A stretch of 64,000 nucleotides of DNA from Chrysomallon squamiferum (GCA_012295275.1 CM022673.1:25274261-25338260); one strand, 5' to 3'; numbered from the stretch's first letter, positions 1 through 42,669 are shown. The notes: a model not told the origin generated them from the sequence alone. Program-made: numbers and translations.

Positions 1-4
1 ATAA

Positions 5-76
<72 letters not shown>

Positions 77-92
77 AATAAATAAATAAAAA
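1..92. repeat. (TAA)n then (TAAA)n microsatellite
   Basis: About 20 copies of a TAA unit pass into about six TAAA units. It starts at the window edge, so its full length is unknown. Confidence 0.95.
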
Positions 93-1258
93 AACAACAT
101 TACTTTATTATTTAGCAAAGGCTAGTCATCACAAATAATTATTTAGAAGTATAGAAAATGTATTGAGCAAAATCTATCTTATTACTAAAGCCTTTCAAGT
201 AATACTGTTAAGAAAACTAAAGGTTGTTTTTCATAATAACAACAGAGTATTTAAAATATACAATTTGATTTACTTTACAAACTAATTAAAAAGGGATAAA
301 GTTTGATAAATTACAATAACTGCTTATGTTTGCTATTAATCTCACTGCATGCAGTGTTTGAAAATGTCCAGGACACTGATCTTTGTAAACAAAATATGAT
401 TGTTGAAAAATTATAAAAAAACAAATAAATAAATGGAAAAATTTAAAAAAAAAAGATGAAAAAAAAGGGTTTTAAAAAAAATAATCATAAAATAATAATA
501 ATAAAATGATATGTCTAAGCATGCATATCATGAAACATTTAAATGTGACTAAAGCTACACAGAGATAACTTTCGTAAACATATAAAATATCTTTTATAAT
601 GATTGGATTACAAAATAAAAAAAGCAGGAAGCATGCTTGCTAGTGGCTGTAAAAACATCATTTGAAAAAAAAAAATGTTGAAAGTTATTATTATCTTTGC
701 CAAGAGGTTTGTTTTATTTTTTGTCTTTTTCTCTCCATTATTACTTTCACTAATTAATGAGTTAAAAAAAAAACAGAAAGAAGAAGAAGAAGCAAATCCA
801 GGTTGTGTAGATTTTCACATACAATGCATCTTTTGTGTAAATTAAGTATTAACTGTTGTGAGTGCAGATGATAAAGCCAAATACAATGAAATGTCCCCCT
901 TTCATCAACAACAAAAAAAGTTAATAATAATAAAAAAAGAATCATAATAAAAATAAAATACAAACTGTATGAGAAAAAGAAATGAATTTTAAAATAATCA
1001 AATAAAGCATTTACTAGTACATAAACAATATTATTTAACAACAAGTAGCAAACTTAAGCTTTTTAAATGATTTAAATTAAAGCCAAGCTATCAAGATGTG
1101 TATTTTTAAAACATGCTCTGTAAATGAGTATAGCAGTAAAAATCATTTAAAAAAATATTTTTAAATAGTATCTGATTTAGTTCTTCTTTTAAAACGGTCT
1201 TAAATAAATGACTGAGCAAAAACTAGGAATAATTCTAATTCCAAATAAAACGTTCTAC
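1..1258 (-). other. BRSK intron downstream of alternative exon 10b
   Basis: AT-rich intronic sequence with no convincing exon. It opens with a (TAA)n/(TAAA)n microsatellite at about 5-92 and has several A/T homopolymer runs. I saw no third copy of exon 10 here. Confidence 0.7.
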
Positions 1259-28507
<27,249 letters not shown>

Positions 28508-28720
28508 GATCACCGTACAATCCACCAAATGCCTGTTACCGATCACAAATTCATCCTGTCGTCAGTTCGCAAATATTTTTCCCTGTTTCCTCGCAGCTGC
28601 ATCTAGATCAATATGCGCTCTGCCATGATCTGAAAATGCGAAATCGGTGTGGAGATGTCGCTACTTCCAGGATGCATCCGGCCAACTCTGGCCTCTTCAG
28701 GTCTTAAAAATGAAATTAGT
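28508..28720 (-). promoter_or_regulatory. BRSK 5' UTR / promoter-proximal region with uORFs
   Basis: Richer in CpG than its surroundings. Upstream of the BRSK ATG there are two short upstream reading frames on the minus strand: 28603-28626 (7 codons plus stop) and 28543-28602 (19 codons plus stop). Both end before the main start. The transcription start was not located and no TATA box is obvious. Confidence 0.45.
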
Positions 28721-31700
28721 AACGACTACTTTTTAAGCGTTTTAATTATCTTGGCCATTTGTAAAGAAATTTTGGACGTGGAAACAAAGAAAATAATATA
28801 TCCATCTACAGAAACTGCAAACTGACACCAAATGTTCCCGGCACATGAATCATCCAAGAAGCAGGTGACTACCAGAGCCACCTGGTGGCATTTCTTCGAG
28901 CTGCGAAAGGGGAGTTGATTATGGTCCTCGCATGTTTGTAACAATAGATGAAACAAAATGTATAATAATAAAGATAAAATTTTAATAATAGCCAACAATT
29001 TCAAATTTCACTACAGTCTAGCATTTCAACATTAACTGCTAACGTTGTTTTACGTACAGGAATCTAGCCAAACGCAACGAGAGTATGACTTACTATGACA
29101 ATTTCATTGCCCTTAAACTAAGAAATGTCACCATTAGCATTTAAAAGAAAACTCATAGGTGATATGATAACAGTAAATCCTTGGAGTACCTGTAATAATA
29201 TTCCATTCCACTCAAGCAGCCCTAGTATGTGGTTTCCCGACTTAGGAAAGTTCATACACAATATTTATTAACCACAATGAGTGTGCTCTTTCAGATTTAT
29301 TAAAATGTGGAATTAGTTTCTTAGTGTGCTTACAGATTACATGCATGCATTTTTAGGCCTATATTTGTATTTCCATTGACCATCATGTTATAAACTGTTA
29401 AGAAAACTGTATGTTTCGAATAAGCTAAAAATATGTTGCCAAGTATACTGTTTATACTTATAATTTCAGCAGTTCACTCCTTCTCATGTGTAGATCTTGG
29501 GGAAAAGGTTTATTCACAGATTCTGAAGCAGACATAGTCATAATGATTGAAAACATTATTTGTACATATTTTTATGTTAGTTCTTTATGTTTTTATCTTC
29601 ACAACACTGGGATTATAGCTTTTTATAGATAAACCTCTAGTGACAACTTTACAAACTGCATGCCATTGTAAAATAGCTTAGTCTCCACCCATAAACCATT
29701 ATGGGATATTATTACATCAATTACGGAACAGCTGTATACAAAACAACAGGAAAGCTTTATTATGATCCATAATGCCTCCGTCATGATGTAGAACACACCT
29801 GAAATGAAGTGTGGAACTAATATAAGGAACTCTAATAATTTAGCTAATTTAAAGAAGCACTTTCTGATTTATCCTAACCTGTCTGAAGGATTTCTGCACT
29901 GGTTTTTCTTGTGACCAATGACAATGCTGGTATAGATTTCATTCAGTTTCAAAAATGGGTTTTAGGAACCCAAAAATGGGTGTTTGGAAGACAGGAATAG
30001 ATGTTGTAAGCTGAGTGTTTTCATTATCATTTGTTTCTTCACTGATCTGAAGTTGCTGTCTTTTAAAGTATCTCAGTGAACTGAAATTTATACATATTTG
30101 ATAGTGATATATATTCAAATATTTCAGTTTGCAGTTTTTCTTTGTTTATCAAATGATAGGACTTTATACTAGAACAGAACTTGGACATAGTTCTCCTGCA
30201 CATGCCCCTCACTAGTTACAGTTGTCTTGCATTTACAATTTATTATGAATAATATTGTTTCAGTATTATTATTCCTTCGTTTTACTGGTCTTATATGTAA
30301 ATTATATCAAAATATGTCAAAAATGTTCCTTTTTCTGTTTACTGTACTATCAGCATAATATTTTTAATGCATTAGTTGATTTTTTTTCCAACTAAAAGGA
30401 AATAACAAAAGTAATTTTGATTGCCATTTCATTATTTCATATACCAGAACATTCTGGGCTAATTATCTCTGTCATCTTGTAATTAGGCTGCTGTTAATGG
30501 TAGCATGACAGTAATAGGATCAGTTCTCTTTAATACACTGAGTAAATTATTTTTCTAATCAGTGCTTTCCTGAGTGTAGCAATGGTATATATATATCAAT
30601 ATTCTTTGCTGCTAATTGACGAATAGCTCATCAAATGTTAAAACAGCATCACTGTACAAAGGCTTTTATTACATCTAGCACCTAAAAACTGTTAATGTGT
30701 TGAAGATTAAATTGAAGAGTTATGTAATTTGTGTGTACAAAATAAAATTTAAAGGAACAAAGAAGGAAGCTTTGCAATGTTATGATCAAGTAAACCTCTT
30801 ACCATTTTTACTGGTTAATGACTTTTATATGAATATTCTCATGACTAGAGCATCCAGCTATAGACGATGACTGAAACATTTGTTAGTACTTTAAAACAAT
30901 AAAACAATAAAACTGATACATTGAACAATTTTATTTCATAGCAAGTATCTACATTCATTTATGTTAATATTAATTACACATCTTGCACCGCAGCACAAAA
31001 ACATTCGTACATGTTCTGAAACGGCAACATTTTATGTAAACAGTTTCTAAACTATGTATTTCATGTAAATCTTTGTAGGTAATTTTATAATTCATCAAAT
31101 TCATCATTCAAAAAAGGATTAGAATACTTTCATTTCATTTTAAAGAAATATTTTATATACATCTATGTTTGTTAGGTGTAAAAAAAATTACTTTATATTT
31201 ATGATCCCAGTATGAACTAAAGATGTAATTACACATCTAGTCACATACACATAAAAACACAAACTATCTATCTGTTAATGCCATTTAGTCTAATATTTCA
31301 TGAAATCTTATTTATAATAAATTATGTTCAAACCAGATGTAGATATGACATATGGTAATTTTTGTAATGTCTTAAATACTTCAAATGTGAAGAGTGTTTA
31401 ATTTCTGAAAGGACTTCATGCAAGTTCCTTTAGAACCACTGGTGAAATATAAAATGCATGCCAGATGAAATAAAATAACGCTGATGCATTTTAAATACAC
31501 AGAATATGACATCTATATCAGAATAAAAACGATCATTAATGATACTTATTTGTGAACTTTTTAAAATGACTCTCAAATTTAAATTAAATAACATTCATCA
31601 AACTTTTGAAACTGAATTAATGAAAGGTTTGTGTGGAGTGTGGATTCAACATTAAACAGCAGAGAGCAAATCATGACAGAAAGGTAGCAAAAGCACAACA

Positions 31701-34479
31701 TTTTCATGGTAAAAACACACAAATGTGAAACTGAATATATACTAAAACTCATCTACTGTGAGTGAGAACATGTTATAGTTCAAATGTTAGGAGGTCTGTC
31801 TGTGGCATTACTGGTCACTGAATCAATCTTTTTTTGGTGGGCCCGTTGAACATTTGGCATTCAAACTAGTGCCCAAAGACTGATTTCTTGGAATGTCCTT
31901 CAACAAGAAAAGGACATAAAGTAGTGATATTTAATTCTCTGAAGTAGTTAAAAGAAGAAGAAAATAAACAAATAAAATCATCCTCAGAACTCACACCTCA
32001 TACCTGATTATCGGTTTTTGCAGACAAATGTATTAATAAACATAAAAAGAATGATGACCTCTGCAGATTTAAGGAAGTAAATAAAATGTATATTTTGGAA
32101 TTCCCACTTAATTGGTTAACAACTTCAAGTCAAATCCATTATTTCACTGATATGCTTAAAAATGACCTGTAACGATCTGTCAATGTTGTATATTCTCCCC
32201 TTACATATAGATGTATAAAAATTGTAAGAGATAATAAAATAATTAGTAGCGCTTTAGAAAATGTAATGTAGAATGTCAAACAACACTCTGAGATCAAAAT
32301 GTTTCAGTCTGAATGTTCATTTTTGTATTATAGTATATATTTTTATACCTACCCAAAAATGCTAATAATACTAATAATTAACATGTTCTTGTTTATCCTG
32401 ATTCATCAGTTTTATAATACATTATCAAAATTATAAAGCTTAGATTTAACTTTGAAATAAAAAAGCCTGCACTCTTGAACCGATGGTTCACTTCACAAAT
32501 CAATGTTTAAAATAGTGTTAAAATACAACTCAGAAAATTAACATTTGCTTTAATTTGTAACAACTGTAACTTGTGACCAGGTAAAACAAAATTACTGTAC
32601 AAATATGGAAGTGACAATAGACTGAATATAGTTTAAAAAATCCTGTTCCACAATACAAACATTTTACAAATTTGGCTTGAATCACAAATATGTAACCGTC
32701 AAGAAATACATATATCCATCAGTATTATTCTTATAGTCTGGTTTTTCTAAATTAAAAAAAAACAACAGTATTACCTGCTTTCCTACTGCATCCAGTATAA
32801 ACTATTAAAATTAATTTTCTGTAAAAGGGATCAATATCAAAGTTTGAAAACATTTTTATTTAAGACAATAAACTCACAAATCTGACTATTAAACACAATT
32901 AAACAAAAACAAAACAACTAGGATTATCCATAAACAACAATGCACCAGACACATTTAAGTTAAAAATAATATTTACCATTTTCACAAAATGCACTTTGTG
33001 CCATTTAATAATAAATACAAAATGATTTTATTGTACTTAAAAAATAACTAAGATTGTTTATTTCTCTCCAACACAACACAACAAATTAATAATAATATTT
33101 TAAACCTGTATTTTTAACATTTTGGTTTTCCTTTTTCTTTTCTTTAATTTTTTTGCAATGTGAACTATAAATAATAGTCTGTTTAAAAATAATAATAAAA
33201 AAAAAAAAAAAAAAAAAAAAAATATGTTTAAGCAGACAAAATTCTGACATATCTGCCTACAGCTGATAAATAAACTTTATATTAACTACTGAAATTCCTA
33301 ATTATCTTTTTAAAACATGATCAAAGGAAAAAGAATAATTATATATTTATAAACTGCATTATGAATAAATTTCTAATCAGAAATATAAATTACAGAAGAA
33401 TCATACAAGTGATTTTAGCAAAATTATTTAAACTTATAAACCCAAAAAAAAAAAAAAAACACCAAAAAAAAAAAATTACTTAAAAGTTTTGTCCAAAATA
33501 GTTTCTACAGCATTTTATATAATATATTAATACAAACTAACCTGTATTTGAATTTTTAAACAGGTATAAAACTATGACATTTGAAAATAAGAACCCGCTA
33601 CAGTACTGGATATTTATCTCTTTTAGAACATCTGATACTGGCAAACATTTTTTCTAAAACAAAAATTTCAACATCCAACTAAACTGGAGCCCCATCATTC
33701 ATACTATCAAATGCCAATTTCCAGATGGTATGTGGGCTCAGAATTCAAAATACCATTTTAAGACTAAAAACACAATTCATAACTTTGAGCCATTAATAAT
33801 AATAATTACAAAGTTCATGCTCATCACAAATAAATGTCATTAAAAACAAATACACATGATTTTAAATGACAAAACATTCTTTTTCTTCTTTTTTTTAATT
33901 TTTTTTTTTACTTGGTTTTACATATAAAGTTAAAATCTAAATAACTAACAATGTATAAATATTAAAACAATTATTTATATATGTGTGTGTATGTATGTTT
34001 CTGAAATAATTACAAACTGAAATGACATTCGTAACTGATTTTTAAAAACAAAATTTACATGATTATGTTATTTCACTCAAAACTAAAATAATTAAAACTG
34101 AAGAAAATGAAAAAAAAACAGCAAAATATTGTTTTAGGAAAAATAACAGTTTTACAAAGGTACATTCCTGATCATGATTTACTATTTTTTCCTCAATATC
34201 TGATAATTAGATAATTATTAGTGTTAAACAATACCAATCTGAAACAAAATTTCTTTTCTGTTATAATATTTTACAATTAAAACAAATTTGTACAATAGAG
34301 GCATAATTTCTTTTAAAAATTTCATTTCAGTAAATCTGTTTGGGTCTTTGATATCCCATTTCATAATTTAAAGAAATATCAAATTAATAATGTGGTGAAA
34401 TTCACATTAATAATATTCATTCTGGTCAATTTATTTTCTCATATTTAATTAAAATTACTGCTTAATGACTTGGCAGTGC

Positions 34480-34511
<32 letters not shown>

Positions 34512-34928
34512 GGCAAAATATATTCTGCATGCTTGTATTGAATTCACACAAAAGAAAATATAAATTTTTATGTAATGAGAAAAACAGAAAAGATATAGGA
34601 AGAAGACAGGAGAGAAAGTTAAGATAAAATATTTTGCACATCTAAATAACTTTCATGAAATTTTCTGGTTTTTTATTACATTATGGTTGCCAACAATATT
34701 TTTCAATTTATTTTATTTTTTCATATTTTATATATATATATTTTTAAAATTTATTTATATAAACAAGTCCAGTAATAGAGAAAAATGTATCCTTTATCAG
34801 ATCCTATCTTAATAAAATTGTCTGCCCTTCAGTTTTAACCAAGAGGCTATTAAACTTCACATTTAAAACTCATGCCAGCCCGTTGTTTTAATGTCATTTT
34901 TCATTAATATCACAAGGGCCTGCTTGGC
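28721..34928. other. Intergenic stretch and CECR2-like 3' UTR; no gene recognised
   Basis: More than 6 kb between the BRSK start and the CECR2-like stop, with no ORF over 100 codons and no recognisable domain. The right part should include the CECR2-like 3' UTR: on the minus strand an AATAAA hexamer lies at 34750-34755, about 175 nt after the stop. Many such hexamers occur by chance in sequence this AT-rich, so the true end may be further left. A run of about 25 A at 33197-33222. Confidence 0.55.
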
Positions 34929-35847
34929 TCAGCTTTCATCTTCATCAGATTTGACTACTTTGCTTCCCTGCAAAAATTTTTAAAATATATTAATAATAAT
35001 AATAATAATATTAAATGTTTTTTAAAAAACATTTTTTTTAATTATTACCTCCAAATGAAAATTTCCACATAATTATTGGATTTTAATTAATACACATTAG
35101 AAATACCAACAGATATCATAAATAAGATATTTTTGCTGTTGTAAATCCAGAAATTTGGAGGTGTTTTTTTTTTTTTTTTTTTTTTCTTCTGAAATTCTGT
35201 TATTTATTATGGAAATTTGTATTTGAAAATCTGGTGGTTATTAATAAATGCTAACAACTTAAAATTACAGTATAAATGTATTTAAAAACAAGAAAAATAG
35301 CATTACATAAAATTTAAATAGACATTATATAATTACAACAAGCAACTAATAAATTAATGTAGTTATTAATCTTATATATATTTGCAAAAGGCACTAAATG
35401 TATATGCTACAAACTAAAATTAATAATAGCTTAGTTTTTAGTTTCACTAAAATTGAAAGTTATATTTTTTGAAAGAATTAGTATTAGTGTTACATTCAAA
35501 GTGGAAAACAAAATGACAACCTTTTTTTTTTTTTAAAGTAGGAAAGAAAAAGTATTTAGTAAATGTTATTGCATTTCAATGAATTAAATTAGTATTATAG
35601 GCAGCTTTTTGGGAGAGGGTGTTAAATATAAATTACACATAACCTAAAAGACTAAAAGCAAAAATTCTTTAGGTTTTGAAAGAGATCGATCCAGTTTTAG
35701 GATCCTTTATTGAAATAATTTAAATAAATGTCTATGGAGTTTATATACCTGAACATTAGAACTGATCACTGTATCAGAAATATTTACTTCACTGTATTCA
35801 TGTGTTATAATATGATTGGCCATAAAGAATTCATCATGCACTTCTGC
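34929..35847 (-). CDS. CECR2: CECR2-like exons 17-18: C-terminus and stop
   Basis: Exon 35749-35847 (33 codons, [18 protein letters not shown] and so on) and final exon 34929-34967 ([12 protein letters not shown] then TGA). Acceptors ttctcatag and ttttgcag, donor CAG|gtatat, all phase 0. The protein ends in an acidic SDEDES tail with CK2-like sites. Confidence 0.75.
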
Positions 35848-38800
35848 CTATGAGAACAAAACTAAATTACACCTTAGGAAACAAATTAAATCATATGTAA
35901 AATGACACACTTTAAAAATAATAATAATAATGAAATAAATAAATATTATTCTTATCTGTAATTTTATTACCTGCTTTATAAAGAATGCAACAGTAAGTAA
36001 TATTTGTAACTACAAATGCCTGAATTACCATTTCACAATGGATTATTTTTATATCAAAGACAAAAATGCAAAATAAATTAAAAAATATTTCTTAAAAAAA
36101 ACAAAAATGTTCAGCTAAACCATGAGTTCATCAAAATTAATTTAAATTCATTAACTAATTATTTTATAAATATTATCTATGATCCACCATTAAAAAAAAC
36201 CCTGAAATATTCTTCAAAATACATCTAATAATTGTTTTTACCTGATTTAGTTTCACAGGGGAAACCACTGATGCAATGTTCTTGAGTTTATTGGACAGAG
36301 ATGCTGCAAAGCTTTTTGGTAAGTTAAAATGTGGCAGAGGTTTACTTTCAGCAGAATCGGTTTTCCTTTCAGATGAAGAAGAAACTGATTCCAGCTCTGG
36401 ATGAACATTACAAAAGGCACTGAAAACGTTTCTCTCTTCCTTTGTTGGAGACATGTTGGAGCCACTCAGACTGGAATGTTTTTCCGCTGAAATGTTTTTC
36501 TGTACAGCTGTTTCAGTATCTGCTTTCTTTGCAGCTTCCGTGGATGGACTTTTTAATGATACACCACATTTGTGAGATATTACCGTTCTGATACACTCCA
36601 TGCTTTTTTCACTATTATTCTTTTTCAAACAATCTTGAACTGGTTTTGAAGTTTTTGCAAATCCTACATTTGAGAATTCTGGTAAAACTGGACGTTTAAA
36701 AGTACATAAATCTGTGTCTCTTGATGCTGCAGTTTGTACTTTATCAAGAGAAATTTCTGAATGAATGGGCAGCCTAGAAGTGGCTTTAAGATCTGCACAT
36801 GTTGCTCTATTTGATGTTTTGATTTTTGCCAAGTCAATTTTAGGTTCTGAATCTTCGGTAGGTACATTATTGTCAAGGTCACTTTGATCAGAACTGGTTT
36901 TGTCCAATGAAATACTGGTTTCATTAATTTCACTTTCAGTGGTTATAATATTTTCAGTGTACACTTCTATTTCCTCACACAGTTCTTGATCTGCTACAGT
37001 TTCCTTACTGTCTGAATAATGATCTCCCTCAACTGATACCTCTGCTTTCTCACTCCCAGAAGTTTCAGCAGAAAGAAATGTTTCTGCTTCATCTGCAATA
37101 CTATCCTTTGACGCTGAAGTGCTTGCATTAGTATCAGAGAGTAATTTTGTATCACATTCACCAATGCTGTCAGAGTCCACAGAATCAAAACTGCCTTTCA
37201 CATTTTCAACTTTTGAATCACTTTCTTGTTTTGTCTGTTCTTTAACAATGCCCTTTTTAGTCAGATTGACATGATGAGGATACCGATACAAAGATACAGT
37301 AACATCTTTAAGTTTGTGACATGATTTAGTTAAAAGAGATGTATTTTCTGCATTCTGGCTGTCAGTATTTGTGTTATTTTCAGGAGCATCACAGATATTA
37401 TCTTCAGATTTCAGATCAATTTCTTTGTTCTCACACATATGAGAATCCTCCTTTGCATCAATTTGTAAGTTACCTGAATGGGTATTGACTATTAAGCTAG
37501 GTTGTGTTTTTTCTTTATTAACATCTGCAAACTGGTCATAAGACATTTCAAGCTCTCTTGAATTGTCTTTTATTGGTTCCTGAGATATACTTTTATTCTG
37601 TTCTTGGTTTTTTGTGGCTTCTGTTTCTTCTTTACTTTTGGAAATAACACAGGTGAATGAAGAATTATTTTGATCATCTTTAGTTAATTCATCAGTCACT
37701 GAATCTCTCCTTTCCATAACATCAACTTTAGTTTTATTGTTTTCACTTTGATTTTCTTCTTTTAGGTCATCTTTCATTATAATATCCTTATTTTCAGAAT
37801 TATCTTCACTTTTGATGTTTGAAGCTTTTGTTTCAGGCTTAGTTATATCATTTTCACTTTCAAACATGTCATTTACATCTTCTTTTTTATCCTTTTCAAA
37901 ATTATCTTTTGCATCTTCATTTCCACCTTTTCTTAATTTGTCTTCTTCAATATTAACTGAAGATGTAAGATTAGAATCTTCTTTAACTAGAATGTCTTGT
38001 TTTTCTGATAATTCTGTTTTTGCATTCTCAGGTAGTTTAGCTGACTCTGTTTCTTTCATTATATTTTCAACAATGCTCTTCTCATCAACATTTTCAGCTT
38101 TAAATACTTCTGTACCTTCCTGAGACAAACCATCACAACTCAAAATATCTGTCTGTTTTTCATCACTGTTAGCTGTATCCTCTGATTCTGTTATGTCAGA
38201 ATTATATGAAACATTAATATTTTCACCTTCCAGTTTTGCTTCCTGAATTAATTTATGCAAGGTACCTGTTGGTTCCTGATCATTCATAGGCATTTCCTTT
38301 GTAAGTCTTTCTACAGAAGTTTCCTGAGACAATGCATCCTGTTGCAGAGTACTTGTCTGTTTCTCATCATTGCTATTTGTCTCCTCTGACTCTGCTCTTG
38401 TTTCATCAACATTTTCCTTTGGAACTTCTTCTACAAAAGCTTCCTCAGACAATTCATCCTGTTCCACAGTACTTGTCTGTTTCTCATCATTGCTAGTTGT
38501 CTCCTCTGATTCTGCTCTTATTTCATCAACATTTTCCTTTGTAAGTTTTTCTACAGAAGTTTCCTGAGACAATTCCTGCTGTTGCACAGTACTTTCCTGT
38601 TTTTGTTCACTGCTAGTTGTCTCCTTTGACTCTGATGTTATTTCATCAGAAGTCTTTACTCCTGGTGGACTCTTTGAAGACTTTGCTGCTAGGGATGAAG
38701 CTGTTGACACAAATTCTTTTTTACATTCGGGCAGTTTCACTGGTGAATAAATTTTGGTCCTTGTCCCAGTTTTCACCTGTGCTCCAGCTTTCAGTGGTAA

Positions 38801-41800
38801 AGAAACTTTCGCATTAAATGACAGTTTAGATGCCGACGATATTTTTGTGTGCACAGTGGATGCATTTGAACTGGAATCAATTTCAAAATTAATTGGCTTT
38901 CTCAGACCCATTTGAATACCTCTAACCATGACTTTTGGTAAATTTCTAACATGTAATTTCTCAGTATTTACAATCTTATCTTCACAAGAATTTTTTATTG
39001 TTGTTGGGGGAGGTGAAACACTAAAAGATGATCCAGAAGGAGATGTCACAGCAGCAGAATCATCTGATGCAGTACCAGACATGTTTATATTATCATCAGT
39101 TGTATCCTTTGAGAAAACTGAGGGAGCAAATGTGACAGATTTTTTCTTTTTAGCACTAGATGTATCTTTTACAACAACAATTGATTTTGGTATTTTTGTT
39201 TCACTCAAGTTTGTTGTTTCTTTAGAAGGTGCTGGTGATGCTGCTGATGGTAACACAGTTGAACTTGGAATGTTTACCGACTTCAGTTTAGTGCCAGACA
39301 AATTTTTAACAATCTTTCCAGAATCTCCTTTGCTAACAATACTTGTTACAACTAAACTCTGTTTACCTGATTTAATATCAGTTGAGAGTTTTGCTTTTTT
39401 GATACTATCTGGCAGTAGCGGTGAACCAGCATCTTGATTAGTAAACTGAAAATCATCAGAAAATTTACGCTTGATTGAACTGAATGTGGATGATGATACA
39501 GTATTCAAGTTGTCATCAGATGTGAGCTCCTCTTCCTCATCAGAATCAGTAATGTGACGCCTGGCTAATTTTGGGACAAACTGAGTCTGACTTTCTGGTT
39601 GTTTAATTGCACCCTCTCTTGCAAGCTTAGGAATAGCATCATCATCTACTGGAACCTCAGCTGCAGGTACTTCTGGTTCTATGTCCACTCTTTCCAATGT
39701 TGGAGGTGAACTGTCTTCTTCATTTTCCAGTTCATCAGCAAAGAAATCAGATTCATATCCTCGTCTCAGCTGTTTTTCTGAACATTCATTTTTAGGCATT
39801 CTAGGTTTACTTTCTTTCAAAGTAGGTTCATCTGAACTTATTTTAGGTTCAGAACTATTATCTGAAGTCTTATCAAAAGGTATAGTCTCTGAAAGTGTTT
39901 CAGAATTATCTGAATCTGCTGGAACTTGTTGTGTGGATGTATTTTCTACACCAATCCCAGCCAGCAGATCAGTACTTTCTACTGGTTTAACCGCTTCTGT
40001 TCTGGCACCAATATCTGCCAGAATATTGTCATCTTTAGATTTGTCTGATTCTTTCATAGTGCCAGTTTCTTTTTCATCATTCTTCTGACTAGTGGTTTCA
40101 CATTTAGTCTTTTCCTCAGTGGATTTTTGTGAAGTAACTTTTGTTGGTAACTTAAGGTTACCTAAGTGTATAACCTCATTTCCTTTTGGTGTTTTTACCA
40201 CAATTGATGTTTTACCTTGAGACTGGAACTTTTTAAAATCTTCCAAGCTCATTTTGATAATTCTTGTTTTTGGTGATGTCATCTCCACAGTTCCGGTTGG
40301 TGTTACATGCTTTTTATCTGGTGAAACTGTTCTGGTTTTTGAGGAACGACATGGTTCCCAAGTATACTTGTACTGTCTTTGATTAGCCTTCTGAGCTTCT
40401 CTTTCCTGGATTCTATGATGCAAAGGTAATGACTCCAATTCGGGGTCATTTTTTGTTTCTCCATTAACAGGAGAAATGCATGATGATGACTTGACTTTGT
40501 ATCCAGTGAAGGAATGACTGGGTTTGGAAAGATCCATTTTGGATTCCAGAGAAATTCCAGATCTTGCAAGTTTTATTAGTTCAGACCTGGACTTGCAGTT
40601 GAAAGTTTTCAACAGTTTTTGTTCTTCTGTTTCCTCAGTATTTTGTTCTTTTTCCTGCCTCCAACTATATTTGGATACTCTGCGTCTGGTAGAAATCATG
40701 GCACCCTGGTAGTGTGATTCAGTGTGATCACGTATTTTCAGGGCTGGATAGACAATTTGGGTTCTAGATGAATGTTTACCACGTGCTTTAAAAGACTGCT
40801 CATCCTGAAAAAAAAAAAAAAAAAAATATGAGAGGTATTTGATCAAGCAATTTTTTTATCTTTAGTAAAATTATAATCTTACCTTTAAGAAATCTAATGC
40901 AAAATGTTTTGTTATAATTGGTGATTTTAAAATAGACTGTAGAAGAATTTTTTTTTTTTAAAATTCAGCTGAGAATAAACCTTTTGACGATTAAATAATG
41001 TAAAACAGCACTCACTGAATCAGTACATCTAGGACAGTGCCAACTTCCAGAAGGGATTTCACTCAATGGTGGAATTAAACAATAAGTATGGAAAGCATCA
41101 TCACAGTTATCACACAGTAACATACAATCTTCACCATCACCTCGACCACACATGTAACATTCATAGAGGTCAACCTGAAAGAGATGACAACATGAACTTA
41201 CCCTTTCTGATGTGACTTAATTATAGTTCTTGGTTTAAAAAATATAATAAATAAATTTAAAAAAGAATGCATAGCTAAGGAACTTGATTTTGGCGACACC
41301 ACTAAGACTGAAATGTTTCTAAGTGCAGCATAGAAATATTGTTTACCACCAAGATTCAAGGTAACAAGATTAACATTTACAAAATGTTAATAAATTTTGT
41401 TATATTTTTTAAAATATTTAGGCTATGACACTTTTTTATAATTCATTTAAAATAACTAAATTATATAATTTTCTTTCCATACAAACTGCCAATAAAATGA
41501 ATCTTGTAGTTAATCAACAAGATTAATCTGGAGTACAGCATATTAGTATCTGGTTCAATAAACCTCTCTCTAACTATATCTAAACTAAATTTTAAAAACC
41601 CATTTTATTTGTCTGAAACTTACAAAGTCATCAATATATTGCTTTTGTCTCATGCTGGCTTTTCTTCTTGGGTGTTTTCTTTCCTCATCTTCTTCACAGA
41701 TGTAATCTTCATCTGGTTCAGCAAATTTCTCAGGTAAATACTGCCTCACTCGGTTATTAAATAACCTTTCCAATGTCTGAGACATGTAGGTAAAATCTTT

Positions 41801-41821
41801 TTAAAAAATAACAAAAAATAA

Positions 41822-41860
<39 letters not shown>

Positions 41861-42633
41861 CAAAAAATAATAAATAAATAAATAAATAAATAAATAAGTT
41901 TAATTATTATTATAATTATCATTATTCAGAAAAATTACCTTGCACAATTTGTAATTTGTTATAAAATATTTCTTATTCTTGTATGTTTGATATTTATGTT
42001 CTTATAAAAAAATGAACAGAAGAAAAGAAAAAAACAGAAAAAAAAACAGAAGAGTTACTAACCAAAGGTTAAAGAAGTATATCATTCCACTATTCCCAAA
42101 TAGTTTCATCACTGTATATAGACCAAAAACAATAAACTTTAAAATAATAATAGTTCTTAAAAAGCCTGTTAAATAATGAAAATGTTATCTTTAATCTAGA
42201 ATCAACAAATGAAAGAGAGGAAGTAAATTACCACTATCCGGTCCATTGTATTTCTCACAGTTATCAAACATAAGTCTGAAGTCTTCAATGAATTCTTCTC
42301 GTGAAGTGTATTCATTTCTATACAGTTTCTTTTCAATTGTGTTTAAATCAATTGGATTCTAAAATAAAAAAAGATTTTACTAATATGGCATGAACAGTTT
42401 TCAACAAATAAAGGTAGTTGGAAAGAAAAAGCAATTACATTGAGTTTTAAAATGTTTTTCATTTATTAAATAATAAAGATAGATGAAAGACACAAATAAA
42501 ATTTGATTTTAAAATGAACATCCATTTCTTTTTAGTAAAATGTATTCAAAATATCTTATTATAAATACATACAGCTTACATTTTTAAGACACATTAACCA
42601 CAGACAATTTTATTAAAAAAATATTCTTGAAAA

Positions 42634-42669
<36 letters not shown>

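Noticed and set aside
38928-39437. 169-codon plus-strand frame
   Set aside because: Antisense shadow of CECR2-like exon 16; Ser/Phe-rich composition is the complement of a Glu/Lys/Ser-rich coding strand.
41016-41174. PHD exon as part of a separate KDM5-type demethylase gene
   Set aside because: No JmjN, JmjC or ARID sequence nearby, and the exon splices in phase between bromodomain and exon 16.
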